From Cyclobacteriaceae bacterium (GTDB taxonomy: Bacteria > Bacteroidota > Bacteroidia > Cytophagales > Cyclobacteriaceae): 8,380 nucleotides of DNA. Numbering within the stretch: position 1 is the stretch's first letter; every line of letters starts with the position of its first letter. Under the pieces are notes generated by a model, which saw nothing but the letters and a program-made list of their open reading frames with translations, was not told where the DNA came from and made no database searches. Position numbers and translations under genes: made by a program. Shown in pieces: positions 1 through 5,947 of the stretch. The stretch lies in the NCBI GenBank assembly GCA_026994125.1, contig JALWRJ010000081.1, forward strand, positions 1-8,380. The letters run 5' to 3'.

Positions 1-1
1 G

Positions 2-208
2 CTAAAAATAGCCTTTGCTATCCAACTGGTAGAAATGCTCATCATCCTGCCTACTTATTTTTATTTCAAGCTTTCACTCGAAGGAGCCACCGAAATATCC
101 TCCCCCTTACTCTCCTTTATCCACCGTATTGTGGTAAACCCCATCATTATGCTCCTCTTAATACCTGGATTTTGGTTTCAACAACATGCTAATCAACATC
201 CATCATAG
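2..208 (+). CDS. C-terminal end of an unidentified membrane protein (5' truncated)
   Basis: An open frame enters from the left edge and ends at TAG 206-208, giving about 68 residues. Two hydrophobic stretches are visible: roughly residues 2-24 (beginning LKIAFAIQLVEML) and residues 44-59 (IVVNPIIMLLLIPGFW). A polar loop of about 19 residues separates them and a short hydrophilic tail (QQHANQHPS) follows. This is the pattern of the last two membrane helices of a polytopic inner-membrane protein. The other frames of both strands are interrupted here. I do not recognise the family because the informative N-terminal part lies outside the window. The gene converges on the NfeD-type gene with a 65-bp gap (209-273) in which I see no clear terminator hairpin. 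Because the open stretch is short, chance openness is possible, but the hydrophobic pattern argues for a real gene. Confidence 0.6.
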   Translation, partial: LKIAFAIQLVEMLIILPTYFYFKLSLEGATEISSPLLSFIHRIVVNPIIMLLLIPGFWFQQHANQHPS

Positions 209-273
209 CATTTCCCCAATCCATACAAAAAATCAGCAAAAGAGTAAGTTCTAATTTGGGTGCTAGATTATGC

Positions 274-1605
274 TTAATCTTTTCGCACCACTAAATCGTT
301 TCCTTCTTCGCCAATTACCACCACTTTTTCTCCTTTTTCAAGGTAGTTGCCTCGTGTTAGGGCATCGTAAATGGTATCGCCAATTTGTACTTTGCCGGCT
401 GGTCGTAAAATAGTATGCACAACCCCTTGTTTATGTAGCATGGGCTCTTTATGCACCCTGGCCGTATATCCGGCTTCTTTTTGCTGGGTAGAGGTAAGTG
501 CTACCCGTTTAAAAGCATTCGAATTAATAAGCTTTACTCCTCCAAAAAACATAAGAGCCGCACTGGCCACCAGGGCAGTTAAGGCCGTAGTAATTGCAGT
601 AATAATCGCACTAAAGGGTACAAACGTAAAGTCGAACATGTCGTTGTTTAACATAACTAACACCAAGGCGCTAAATGTAAAAAAGATGCCAGTAATACCT
701 GCCAGCCCAAAACCGGGTATCACAGCTACTTCGAGCCCAATAAGTATAAGGCCTACAATAAAAAGCACCAGCTCCCAATTGGCGGCCAGGCCGGTAAGGT
801 AGTAGGGTACAAAGTATAGGATGGCCGCAGTAATAGCCGCTAAAATGGGAAAACCAACCCCGGGCGTTTGCAGTTCAAAATATATTCCTCCAATTATTAT
901 CATTAAAAGCAAACCACTTAAGTAAGGGCTTAAAAATATGGCTACAATTTCTTCGATAATGCCCGGTGAAAACTCATCTATGGTATAGCCGTCTTTATAA
1001 TTTGCAGTAAGAATTTCTTTTATTGAAGATGCTTTTGCTTCACAAAACCCGTTTTTAATGGCTTCGGAGGTAGTAAAAGTAAGCACTTTGCCTTCTTCGG
1101 TAATACCGGGTATGGCAATCGACTGATCTACCATGGCTTCAGCTATGGCCGGGTTTCGTCCAGTTTGTTCGGCTGTAGTGCGCATGGTAGCTCGCATATA
1201 ACTTTGATATTTATCGGGGGCTGCCTCGCCTTGTTGAGTTACAACTGTGGCTGCTCCTATGCTTGCCCCGGGTGCCATGTAAATGCTGTCGCAGGCAATC
1301 GAAATTAACGCCCCTGCCGAAGCAGCATCTTTATTTATCCACACATACACCGGTTTTTTAAAGTCGAGTATCATTTCCACAATATCTTTGGCATCGCTTA
1401 CCAGGCCTCCGTATGTGTCCATTTCAATAAACACTACATCGTAGTTGCCATTTTTAGCGGCTGTTAGGCCCAAATCCACATAGCGATTCATGCGTGGGTC
1501 AATTTCAGCATCAATAGTTAGTTTAAGCACTTTGGTTTGCGCCTGGCTCGCCAAGCTTGCTATGAGCAAAACCCAAAAAGTAGTTGTAGATATTATTTTT
1601 TGCAT
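274..1605 (-). CDS. NfeD-family membrane-bound ClpP-class serine protease
   Basis: A 443-residue protein of the long NfeD type. Residues 1-22 are a signal peptide ending ASQAQ. Residues 25-200 form a ClpP/SppA-like protease domain: the MDTYGG strand at 62-67, then KDAASAGAL at 92-100 with the presumed nucleophile Ser96, and APGASIGAA at 111-119. Five membrane helices follow at about 218-242, 252-272, 277-297, 301-319 and 331-356. A C-terminal OB-fold domain at about 375-443 has the RPAGKVQIGDTIYDA signature. Characterised relatives cleave hydrophobic membrane proteins such as stomatin using a Ser-Lys dyad. From memory of the archaeal PH1510 sequence, the dyad lysine aligns with Arg142 here, in the RTTAEQTGRN segment, with Lys132 nearby as an alternative. 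NfeD genes often sit beside an SPFH/flotillin gene; none is in this window. The ATG at 1605 directly precedes the signal peptide. It diverges from the LysM gene. Confidence 0.9.
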   Translation of the reverse strand: MQKIISTTTFWVLLIASLASQAQTKVLKLTIDAEIDPRMNRYVDLGLTAAKNGNYDVVFIEMDTYGGLVSDAKDIVEMILDFKKPVYVWINKDAASAGALISIACDSIYMAPGASIGAATVVTQQGEAAPDKYQSYMRATMRTTAEQTGRNPAIAEAMVDQSIAIPGITEEGKVLTFTTSEAIKNGFCEAKASSIKEILTANYKDGYTIDEFSPGIIEEIVAIFLSPYLSGLLLMIIIGGIYFELQTPGVGFPILAAITAAILYFVPYYLTGLAANWELVLFIVGLILIGLEVAVIPGFGLAGITGIFFTFSALVLVMLNNDMFDFTFVPFSAIITAITTALTALVASAALMFFGGVKLINSNAFKRVALTSTQQKEAGYTARVHKEPMLHKQGVVHTILRPAGKVQIGDTIYDALTRGNYLEKGEKVVVIGEEGNDLVVRKD

Positions 1606-1627
1606 AGATGTATTACCGTATTAAAAT

Positions 1628-1635
1628 TAAGTTTG
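1628..1635 (+). promoter_or_regulatory. possible TAnnTTTG promoter box in the divergent spacer
   Basis: TAAGTTTG matches the Bacteroidota -7 consensus TAnnTTTG on the plus strand, inside the 161-bp AT-rich spacer (1606-1766) between the NfeD-type and LysM genes. No TTG -33 element lies at the expected distance, and the box is about 130 bp before the LysM start, so it would imply a long leader. It may be a chance match. The spacer also holds a 9-bp direct repeat (ATTGATTTT at 1653 and 1673). I see no convincing promoter for the minus-strand gene. Confidence 0.2.
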
Positions 1636-1766
1636 TATATATCATAAAAATAATTGATTTTACGTTTATGGTATTGATTTTGATAAGCTGATTTATAATA
1701 AAAACCGGCATCCCTTCTTAAAGATAGCCGTAGATTGCTGTATTTTTACAAGTAATAAATTTAACG

Positions 1767-2735
1767 ATGAAAAAAGTAGTATATATAATGGCGTTTTGGA
1801 TACTTGGTGCGATTTTTCCTGCCAAAGCCACACCGTTAGATTCCATTGGGTCGGTTACCATAAATGGTAAAGTATATGTATTGCACCAGGTAGAAACCGG
1901 GGAGTCGGTGTATTCCATAGCTACTAAATACGGAGCCAGCATGCGCGAGATTGTGGCCGTATCGCCTGAGGTAAAAAAAGGGTTGGAACAAGGGATGGTT
2001 ATTAAAGTGCCCTATACCGGTAAAATAAGGACAACCGTGCCTGTGCAAAAAGTAACTCCCGCTTTTCATATTGTAAAGGCAGGCGAAACATTGTACGCCA
2101 TTAGCCGAATGTACCAAGTAACGGTTGATGAATTAATGAAATGGAATAATTTAATTACTCCCAACCTGGCCATTGGACAAAAATTAAAGATAAGCGGGGC
2201 TAAATTACCGGACGAGAAGGAACCCCAAAAAATAGAGAAGGGAAATAAAATACATATAGTTAAACCTGGAGAAGGCCTGTATGGCATTGCCCGTATATAT
2301 CATGTGCAGGTAGATGATCTTATTGCCTGGAATAAACTAAGCAATACTTCGTTGCAAGTGGGGCAAAAGTTAATTGTAGGCATTGGTGAAGCCGGTAATT
2401 ACCCCCATCCTGTTAAATTAAACCCCGAGGCCGTTTCGTTAAGTCAGCGTTACGAGGTTGAAAAAGTGATAGAATCAGGCCTGGCTGCCCTGATTGAAGG
2501 TACTGAAAATTCTCAAAAGTACCTGGCTTTGCACCGTACTGCCAGCATAGGGGCTATTATTGCTGTAAAAAACGAAATGAACGGGCAAATGGTGTTTGTA
2601 CGGGTAGTAGGTAAATTGCCCAATACGGGGGTTAATAATAAGGTAGTTATTCGTATTTCGAATGCGGCCTATAAAAAGTTAGGTGCCATTGACCCCAGAT
2701 TTAGGGTAGAGTTATCGTATTTGCCTAACCGTTAG
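1767..2735 (+). CDS. secreted protein with three LysM repeats and a degenerate RlpA-like double-psi beta-barrel
   Basis: A 322-residue exported protein. Residues 1-21 are a signal peptide ending in AKA. Three LysM peptidoglycan-binding repeats follow at about 38-83, 99-142 and 161-204. The second and third are canonical (HIVKAGETLYAIS; HIVKPGEGLYGIA; both with IGQKL or VGQKL ends) and the first is more divergent. Residues 238-318 resemble the double-psi beta-barrel of RlpA: YLALHRTASIGAIIAVKN matches the family's AHRTLPFGTxVRVTN block, and the end IRISNAAYKKLGAID matches IDLSxAAxxxLGxI. RlpA enzymes are lytic glycosylases acting on peptidoglycan. Here the conserved histidine is kept (His256), but the NDRGP motif with its catalytic aspartate reads VGKLP, so cleavage activity is doubtful and a wall-binding or scaffold role seems more likely. 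The ATG at 1767 starts the signal peptide. A terminator follows the stop. Confidence 0.9.
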   Translation: MKKVVYIMAFWILGAIFPAKATPLDSIGSVTINGKVYVLHQVETGESVYSIATKYGASMREIVAVSPEVKKGLEQGMVIKVPYTGKIRTTVPVQKVTPAFHIVKAGETLYAISRMYQVTVDELMKWNNLITPNLAIGQKLKISGAKLPDEKEPQKIEKGNKIHIVKPGEGLYGIARIYHVQVDDLIAWNKLSNTSLQVGQKLIVGIGEAGNYPHPVKLNPEAVSLSQRYEVEKVIESGLAALIEGTENSQKYLALHRTASIGAIIAVKNEMNGQMVFVRVVGKLPNTGVNNKVVIRISNAAYKKLGAIDPRFRVELSYLPNR

Positions 2736-2750
2736 CTTGGTGTGTGGGGA

Positions 2751-2778
2751 GCGTATGCAGGGGGCATCGCTTTGTTTT
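2751..2778 (+). terminator. rho-independent terminator after the LysM gene
   Basis: GCG-t-ATGC (2751-2758) can pair with GCATCGC (2764-2770) across the loop AGGGG, a 7-bp stem with one bulged T. The T-rich tract TTTGTTTT (2771-2778) follows immediately. It begins 15 bp after the LysM stop codon, in the right orientation for that gene. A longer imperfect inverted repeat (GTTAGCTTGGTG at 2731 and CACCAACTAAC at 2787) encloses it and could extend the structure. Confidence 0.65.
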
Positions 2779-2816
2779 ATCAAAATCACCAACTAACCTT
2801 ATAGATTTGCGCACGT

Positions 2817-2823
2817 TTAGTTA
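2817..2823. repeat. left target-site duplication of the miniature element
   Basis: TTAGTTA directly abuts the left terminal inverted repeat (GGGC at 2824) and is repeated exactly at 2925-2931 on the other side of the element. A perfect 7-bp direct repeat exactly at both ends of an inverted-repeat unit is the mark of a transposition event. Confidence 0.75.
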
Positions 2824-2924
2824 GGGCTTGCTGAAAAACGTCTTGCTTATTTACTATCAGTCTGTTAATGTTTCTAAAACATGCCTGCCAAATAGGAGAG
2901 CGCTTGCGACTTTTTCAGCAGCCC
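2824..2924. mobile_element. 101-bp MITE-like non-autonomous element
   Basis: The unit starts GGGCTTGCTGAAAAACGTC (2824-2842). Its other end, read on the minus strand from 2924, is GGGCTGCTGAAAAAGTC. These terminal inverted repeats match over 17 positions with two single-base gaps. Identical 7-bp direct repeats TTAGTTA flank it. The 65-bp interior has no open frame of useful length and no transposase, so any movement would need a transposase encoded elsewhere. I cannot assign an insertion-sequence family from the ends alone. The element sits between convergent genes, immediately after pyrE. When transcribed, the ends could pair into a long stem with a loop of about 65 nt, which might affect the 3' end of the pyrE transcript. 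Only one copy is in the window. Confidence 0.75.
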
Positions 2925-2931
2925 TTAGTTA
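2925..2931. repeat. right target-site duplication, containing the pyrE stop codon
   Basis: TTAGTTA, identical to 2817-2823. Its last three bases (TTA, 2929-2931) are the pyrE stop codon TAA read on the minus strand. The duplication therefore left pyrE complete, with the inserted element starting four bases beyond the stop. Confidence 0.75.
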
Positions 2932-3561
2932 ATGCCAACGCTCCGGATCTACCCGCCAGGCTTTTAGTTGCACCATTTCTTTTTCTGAGATGTAGTTAAG
3001 TTGTAGAGCTTCTTCCAGTAAGGCTGCATAATTGCTTAGAGTAACCACTTGCAGGCCGGCCTCGCTAAAATTGTTGGTAGCTACTTCAAACCCATAAGTA
3101 AAAATGGCCGCCATGCCCAATACATTTACTCCGGCTTCTTTTAAGGCATGGGCTGCTTTTATTGAACTGCCTCCGGTCGAAATTAAATCTTCGATAAGCA
3201 CGGTTTTTTGTCCTTTTACTAACTTTCCTTCTATCATATTTGTCATGCCATGCCCTTTGGGTTTAGCGCGCACATACATAAAAGGAAGGTTTAATACATC
3301 GGCTACCAGTGCACCCTGCGGAATACCGGCTGTGGCAACTCCGGCTATGGCCTCTACGCCTGTAAAATGGGTTCTGATAGCTTCGGCCAGTTGGTTTTTT
3401 ATGAGGCTGCGTGTTTCAGGGTACGAAAGTGTAAGCCTGTTATCACAGTAAATGGGCGATTTCCACCCCGAAGCCCAGGTAAATGGCTTGTTAACCGATA
3501 ACTTAATTGCTTTAGCCTGTAACAGGAGGGCGGCCACCTGGTGTGCAACTGTTTTTGACAT
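2929..3561 (-). CDS. pyrE: orotate phosphoribosyltransferase
   Basis: A 210-residue enzyme of usual family length. It transfers the phosphoribosyl group of PRPP to orotate to make orotidine 5'-phosphate, the fifth step of de novo UMP synthesis in the cytoplasm. The PRPP-binding motif is [13 protein letters not shown] at 121-133 with the acidic pair Glu124-Asp125. The mobile catalytic loop [15 protein letters not shown] is at 98-112 with the expected Arg98, Lys100, Lys102 and His104. The N-terminal [12 protein letters not shown] (31-42) and [12 protein letters not shown] (74-85) blocks are typical substrate-site segments. ATG at 3561 is preceded by a TAnnTTTG box and no Shine-Dalgarno sequence. 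It diverges from a NUDIX gene across 64 bp. Its stop codon lies in the target duplication of the miniature element, so the gene is intact but its original downstream sequence has been displaced by 108 bp. Confidence 0.97.
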   Translation of the reverse strand: MSKTVAHQVAALLLQAKAIKLSVNKPFTWASGWKSPIYCDNRLTLSYPETRSLIKNQLAEAIRTHFTGVEAIAGVATAGIPQGALVADVLNLPFMYVRAKPKGHGMTNMIEGKLVKGQKTVLIEDLISTGGSSIKAAHALKEAGVNVLGMAAIFTYGFEVATNNFSEAGLQVVTLSNYAALLEEALQLNYISEKEMVQLKAWRVDPERWH

Positions 3562-3578
3562 AATTGATAAATTTATGG

Positions 3579-3586
3579 CAAAGGTA
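3579..3586 (-). promoter_or_regulatory. candidate pyrE promoter -7 box
   Basis: Read on the minus strand this is TACCTTTG, an exact match to the Bacteroidota -7 consensus TAnnTTTG. It ends 17 bp before the pyrE ATG, which predicts a leader of roughly 10 nt. A TTG -33 element is not clear; TTA occurs about 21 bp upstream. The match and position are seen, the function is inferred. Confidence 0.5.
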
Positions 3587-3610
3587 CTAGCTCATTTTTA
3601 ATAATGTAAC

Positions 3611-3618
3611 TATGTTTG
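3611..3618 (+). promoter_or_regulatory. candidate NUDIX gene promoter -7 box
   Basis: TATGTTTG matches TAnnTTTG exactly and ends only 7 bp before the ATG at 3626. If used, the transcript would have almost no 5' leader. No TTG lies 17-23 bp upstream. Together with the pyrE box on the other strand it makes a compact back-to-back arrangement. Confidence 0.4.
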
Positions 3619-3625
3619 GCTTTAT

Positions 3626-4294
3626 ATGAATTTGTTTATTAACGATACCCCGGTACGGTTAGTAAAGGATAGCGAACCGGTAGATTCAGATGTGTTTGAC
3701 CAGGTGCTTCGCCCGACCGGAGTAGTGGATTTACACGATTTCACCGGTCAGGTTTTGTTGGATAATGTGCCTGCTGCCCAGGTACGTCAACTTATGCACC
3801 AACTTATGGAAGAGCCGTTTCCGGAGGTAAGTTTTGTAATCCGTCCTCAAAATTACAAGCAGGCCAAATCCGATTTTATGAGCTTGTTTAAAGTAGTAAA
3901 TGCGGCTGGTGGGGTAGTGGAGCAAGCTGGCCGGGTATTAATGATTTACCGCCTGGGTAAGTGGGATTTTCCCAAGGGCAAACTTGAAAAAGGTGAGTCG
4001 TTTAAAAAGGCAGCCGTACGCGAAGTGGAGGAGGAAACTGGCTTAAAAGTTACCTTAGATTCGAAAATATGTACCACCTGGCATACCTATACCTTTCGTA
4101 AAAAACGGATATTAAAGTGTACCAAGTGGTATGCCATGGATTGTGTAAGCGACAAACATTTGGCTCCACAAACCGAAGAAGACATTGAGGAGGTAGCGTG
4201 GTGTTTACCCGGGCAGGTTTACGCTAACCTGGGTAATAGTTACAATTCAATCCGGTTTATTTGGAATAGTTATCAGGCTAAAATTGGCCACTAA
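3626..4294 (+). CDS. NUDIX hydrolase with a long N-terminal extension
   Basis: A 222-residue protein. The NUDIX box GX5EX7REUXEEXGU is complete at 118-140: Gly118, Glu124, Arg132, Glu133, Glu136, Glu137, Gly139 and Leu140. The surrounding fold runs from about residue 92 (NAAGGVV) to 195 and includes [15 protein letters not shown] before the metal-binding helix. NUDIX enzymes hydrolyse nucleoside diphosphates linked to another moiety, using Mg2+ held by the helix glutamates; the substrate cannot be told from the sequence. The first 90 residues are not part of the fold and resemble no domain I can name. They begin [12 protein letters not shown], and I believe such an extension is common in Bacteroidota homologues found near pyrE. 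The protein lacks a signal peptide and is probably cytoplasmic. Its stop TAA overlaps the stop of the convergent gene by 4 bp. The start is the only reasonable ATG. Confidence 0.92.
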   Translation: MNLFINDTPVRLVKDSEPVDSDVFDQVLRPTGVVDLHDFTGQVLLDNVPAAQVRQLMHQLMEEPFPEVSFVIRPQNYKQAKSDFMSLFKVVNAAGGVVEQAGRVLMIYRLGKWDFPKGKLEKGESFKKAAVREVEEETGLKVTLDSKICTTWHTYTFRKKRILKCTKWYAMDCVSDKHLAPQTEEDIEEVAWCLPGQVYANLGNSYNSIRFIWNSYQAKIGH

Positions 4295-4800
4295 TACACC
4301 TCCACTTTTCGTAACCGCCACCAAGCTTTATCACCCAATTTTTTCTTATTCTTTTTAAGCAGCAGAATAAGCCCACCAGCTGTAACAAGTGCCACCGAGG
4401 CCGTACCTATGGCAGGCTCCCAAGTGTAGCCTCCTCCTTGTACAATCCCCCGGTTTATGACATCGATGGCCAGTAACACCACACCGGCCGAAATTAAGGT
4501 AGGCCCGGCCATGGCCAGCAAAGGGCTATGGCGTTTGTTGCTTATATTTACCTGGGCTACATTTTTAAATAAAACGGTATCGTTGGCAACTGTAAAGGCG
4601 CTATCTAATAAATTGGTAATGGTTCCATATTCAAACTCGGTTGCATTTTTTTCGCGGTATGTAATGCTTTGGCCTATGTAATACACGTATCGTTTTTTAG
4701 TACCCATTTTTTCGAGTACCATAAACGATTGCCCCAGCGTTTGAGAGGTCGTACCCACTAGTAGTAAAAAAATAGCTATGTGTTGAATGGTTTTCAGCAA
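4291..4800 (-). CDS. small exported or membrane protein of unknown function, TTG start
   Basis: A 169-residue protein that I do not recognise. Residues 1-24 look like a signal peptide ([16 protein letters not shown] core, ending LGQ). Residues 25-92 are polar and strand-rich ([25 protein letters not shown]). Two hydrophobic segments follow at about 95-115 and 131-150, then a basic tail rich in lysine (KKNKKKLG). Such proteins occur as uncharacterised Bacteroidota lipid- or envelope-associated products. No ATG precedes the hydrophobic leader: the frame opens after a stop at 4813 and the only near-cognate starts are TTG 4800 and CTG 4797. The first ATG, at 4722, would remove the signal peptide. 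TTG lies two bases after the gcvT stop, so translation is probably coupled to gcvT. The stop overlaps the NUDIX gene stop tail to tail. Confidence 0.7.
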   Translation of the reverse strand: MLKTIQHIAIFLLLVGTTSQTLGQSFMVLEKMGTKKRYVYYIGQSITYREKNATEFEYGTITNLLDSAFTVANDTVLFKNVAQVNISNKRHSPLLAMAGPTLISAGVVLLAIDVINRGIVQGGGYTWEPAIGTASVALVTAGGLILLLKKNKKKLGDKAWWRLRKVEVY

Positions 4801-4802
4801 AA

Positions 4803-5897
4803 CTAGTTTAAGCTAATTAAGGGTAGTTTTTTTACATGGGCTTTTAGTTTGCGCTTGCGTACGGCAATAAAAATAGTAGTACCCGGTGCGGCAAAAGCAG
4901 GTTTTACATAGCCTAAACCAATGCCCTTGCCCAATACGGGCGATTGGGTGCCCGAGGTAACTTTTCCTATTTCTTCACCGGCCTCATTTTCTATGATGTA
5001 ATCGTGGCGTGGAATACCCCGGTCTATCATTTCAAATCCTACCAGTTTTTTGGTAACACCTTGTTCTTTTTGTGTCTTTAGGGCTTCCCAATTTATAAAC
5101 TCTTTAGTAAACTTGGTTATCCAACCAAGCCCGGCTTCGATGGGCGAAGTAGTATCGTCAATGTCGTTACCATATAAGCAAAAACCCATTTCCATGCGTA
5201 GGGTATCGCGTGCACCCAGGCCAATAGGCTTAATATTTTCTTCTTTTCCTGCTTCAAAAATGCTATTCCACACGTTTAAAGCATCCTCATTTTTAACATA
5301 CAGTTCAAAACCGCCCGAACCGGTATATCCGGTAGCCGAAATAATTGCCTCTTTTGCGCCTGCAATGGCTCCTTGTTTAAAATGGTAGTACTTTATTTCA
5401 TTTAGGTTTACAGTTGTTAGCTTTTGTAATACTGCTGTGGCTTTAGGGCCTTGTACGGCAAATAAGCAGTAGTTATCCGATGCGTTTTCTAAGGTTGCCC
5501 CCATCGAATTGTTTTCGTTAATCCAATGCCAATCCTTATCAATATTAGAAGCATTCACCACCAGCATGTATTCTTCCTCGGCCATTTTATATACAATAAG
5601 GTCATCTACAATGCCACCGGTTGCATTGGGTAAACACGAGTATTGTGCTTGCCCTATGCTTAATTTAGCGGCATCGTTGCTGGTTACTTTTTGAATAAGG
5701 GCTAAGGCTTTAGGCCCACGCACAAAAAACTCGCCCATATGCGATACATCAAATACACCTACACCGTTGCGTACGGTCATGTGTTCTTCTATGTCAGAGG
5801 TATAGCGCACAGCCATATTATAGCCGGCAAATGGAATTAAGTTGCCTCCCAAAGCAACATGTACATCGTTTAAAACAAGATTTTTTGGATTTGCCAT
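4803..5897 (-). CDS. gcvT: aminomethyltransferase, glycine cleavage system T protein
   Basis: A 364-residue protein of normal family length. It takes the aminomethyl group from the lipoyl arm of GcvH and, with tetrahydrofolate, releases ammonia and 5,10-methylene-THF. Family signatures are in order: [12 protein letters not shown] (21-32), [15 protein letters not shown] (47-61), [12 protein letters not shown] (92-103) with the catalytic aspartate in the Asp98-Asp99 pair, [14 protein letters not shown] (187-200), [18 protein letters not shown] (226-243) and [17 protein letters not shown] (315-331). The open frame can be extended to a TTG at 5945, but that adds 16 residues not expected in the family and would run through the promoter box. 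ATG 5897 gives the usual [18 protein letters not shown] start. gcvH and gcvP are not in the window. The small protein at 4291-4800 follows by two bases and is probably co-transcribed. Confidence 0.97.
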   Translation of the reverse strand: MANPKNLVLNDVHVALGGNLIPFAGYNMAVRYTSDIEEHMTVRNGVGVFDVSHMGEFFVRGPKALALIQKVTSNDAAKLSIGQAQYSCLPNATGGIVDDLIVYKMAEEEYMLVVNASNIDKDWHWINENNSMGATLENASDNYCLFAVQGPKATAVLQKLTTVNLNEIKYYHFKQGAIAGAKEAIISATGYTGSGGFELYVKNEDALNVWNSIFEAGKEENIKPIGLGARDTLRMEMGFCLYGNDIDDTTSPIEAGLGWITKFTKEFINWEALKTQKEQGVTKKLVGFEMIDRGIPRHDYIIENEAGEEIGKVTSGTQSPVLGKGIGLGYVKPAFAAPGTTIFIAVRKRKLKAHVKKLPLISLN

Positions 5898-5912
5898 AAG
5901 TAAAAATTTCGA

Positions 5913-5945
5913 CAAAACTACAATAAAATCAAGATAAACGAGCAA
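5913..5945 (-). promoter_or_regulatory. candidate gcvT promoter (TTG -33, TAnnTTTG -7)
   Basis: On the minus strand, TAGTTTTG (5920 to 5913) is an exact TAnnTTTG box ending 15 bp before the ATG at 5897. TTG (5945 to 5943) lies 22 bp upstream of it, within the spacing reported for Bacteroidota housekeeping promoters. This gives gcvT its own promoter in the 50-bp gap after the hydrolase gene, with a predicted leader of about 10 nt. No glycine riboswitch fits in the space. Confidence 0.6.
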
Positions 5946-5947
5946 CC

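Noticed and set aside
371..802. A 143-codon plus-strand open frame opposite the NfeD-type gene
   Set aside because: It is antisense to a clearly recognisable protease gene and its translation is Ala/Pro/Ser/Thr-rich without family features. It is a shadow frame.
1606..1766. A small RNA or riboswitch in the divergent spacer
   Set aside because: The spacer is AT-rich, without stable hairpins or conserved aptamer motifs that I can recognise.
2824..2924. The miniature element as a simple intrinsic terminator
   Set aside because: The arms are separated by about 65 nt and flanked by a perfect 7-bp duplication, which fits transposition rather than a terminator hairpin.
5898..5945. Extension of gcvT to a TTG start at 5945 (16 extra residues)
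   Set aside because: The added residues do not fit the GcvT family start, and the extension runs across an exact TAnnTTTG box with a TTG at -33 spacing. ATG 5897 is far better.
5898..5947. A glycine riboswitch before gcvT
   Set aside because: The gap between the hydrolase stop and the gcvT ATG is only 50 bp and contains the promoter, so there is no room for an aptamer.
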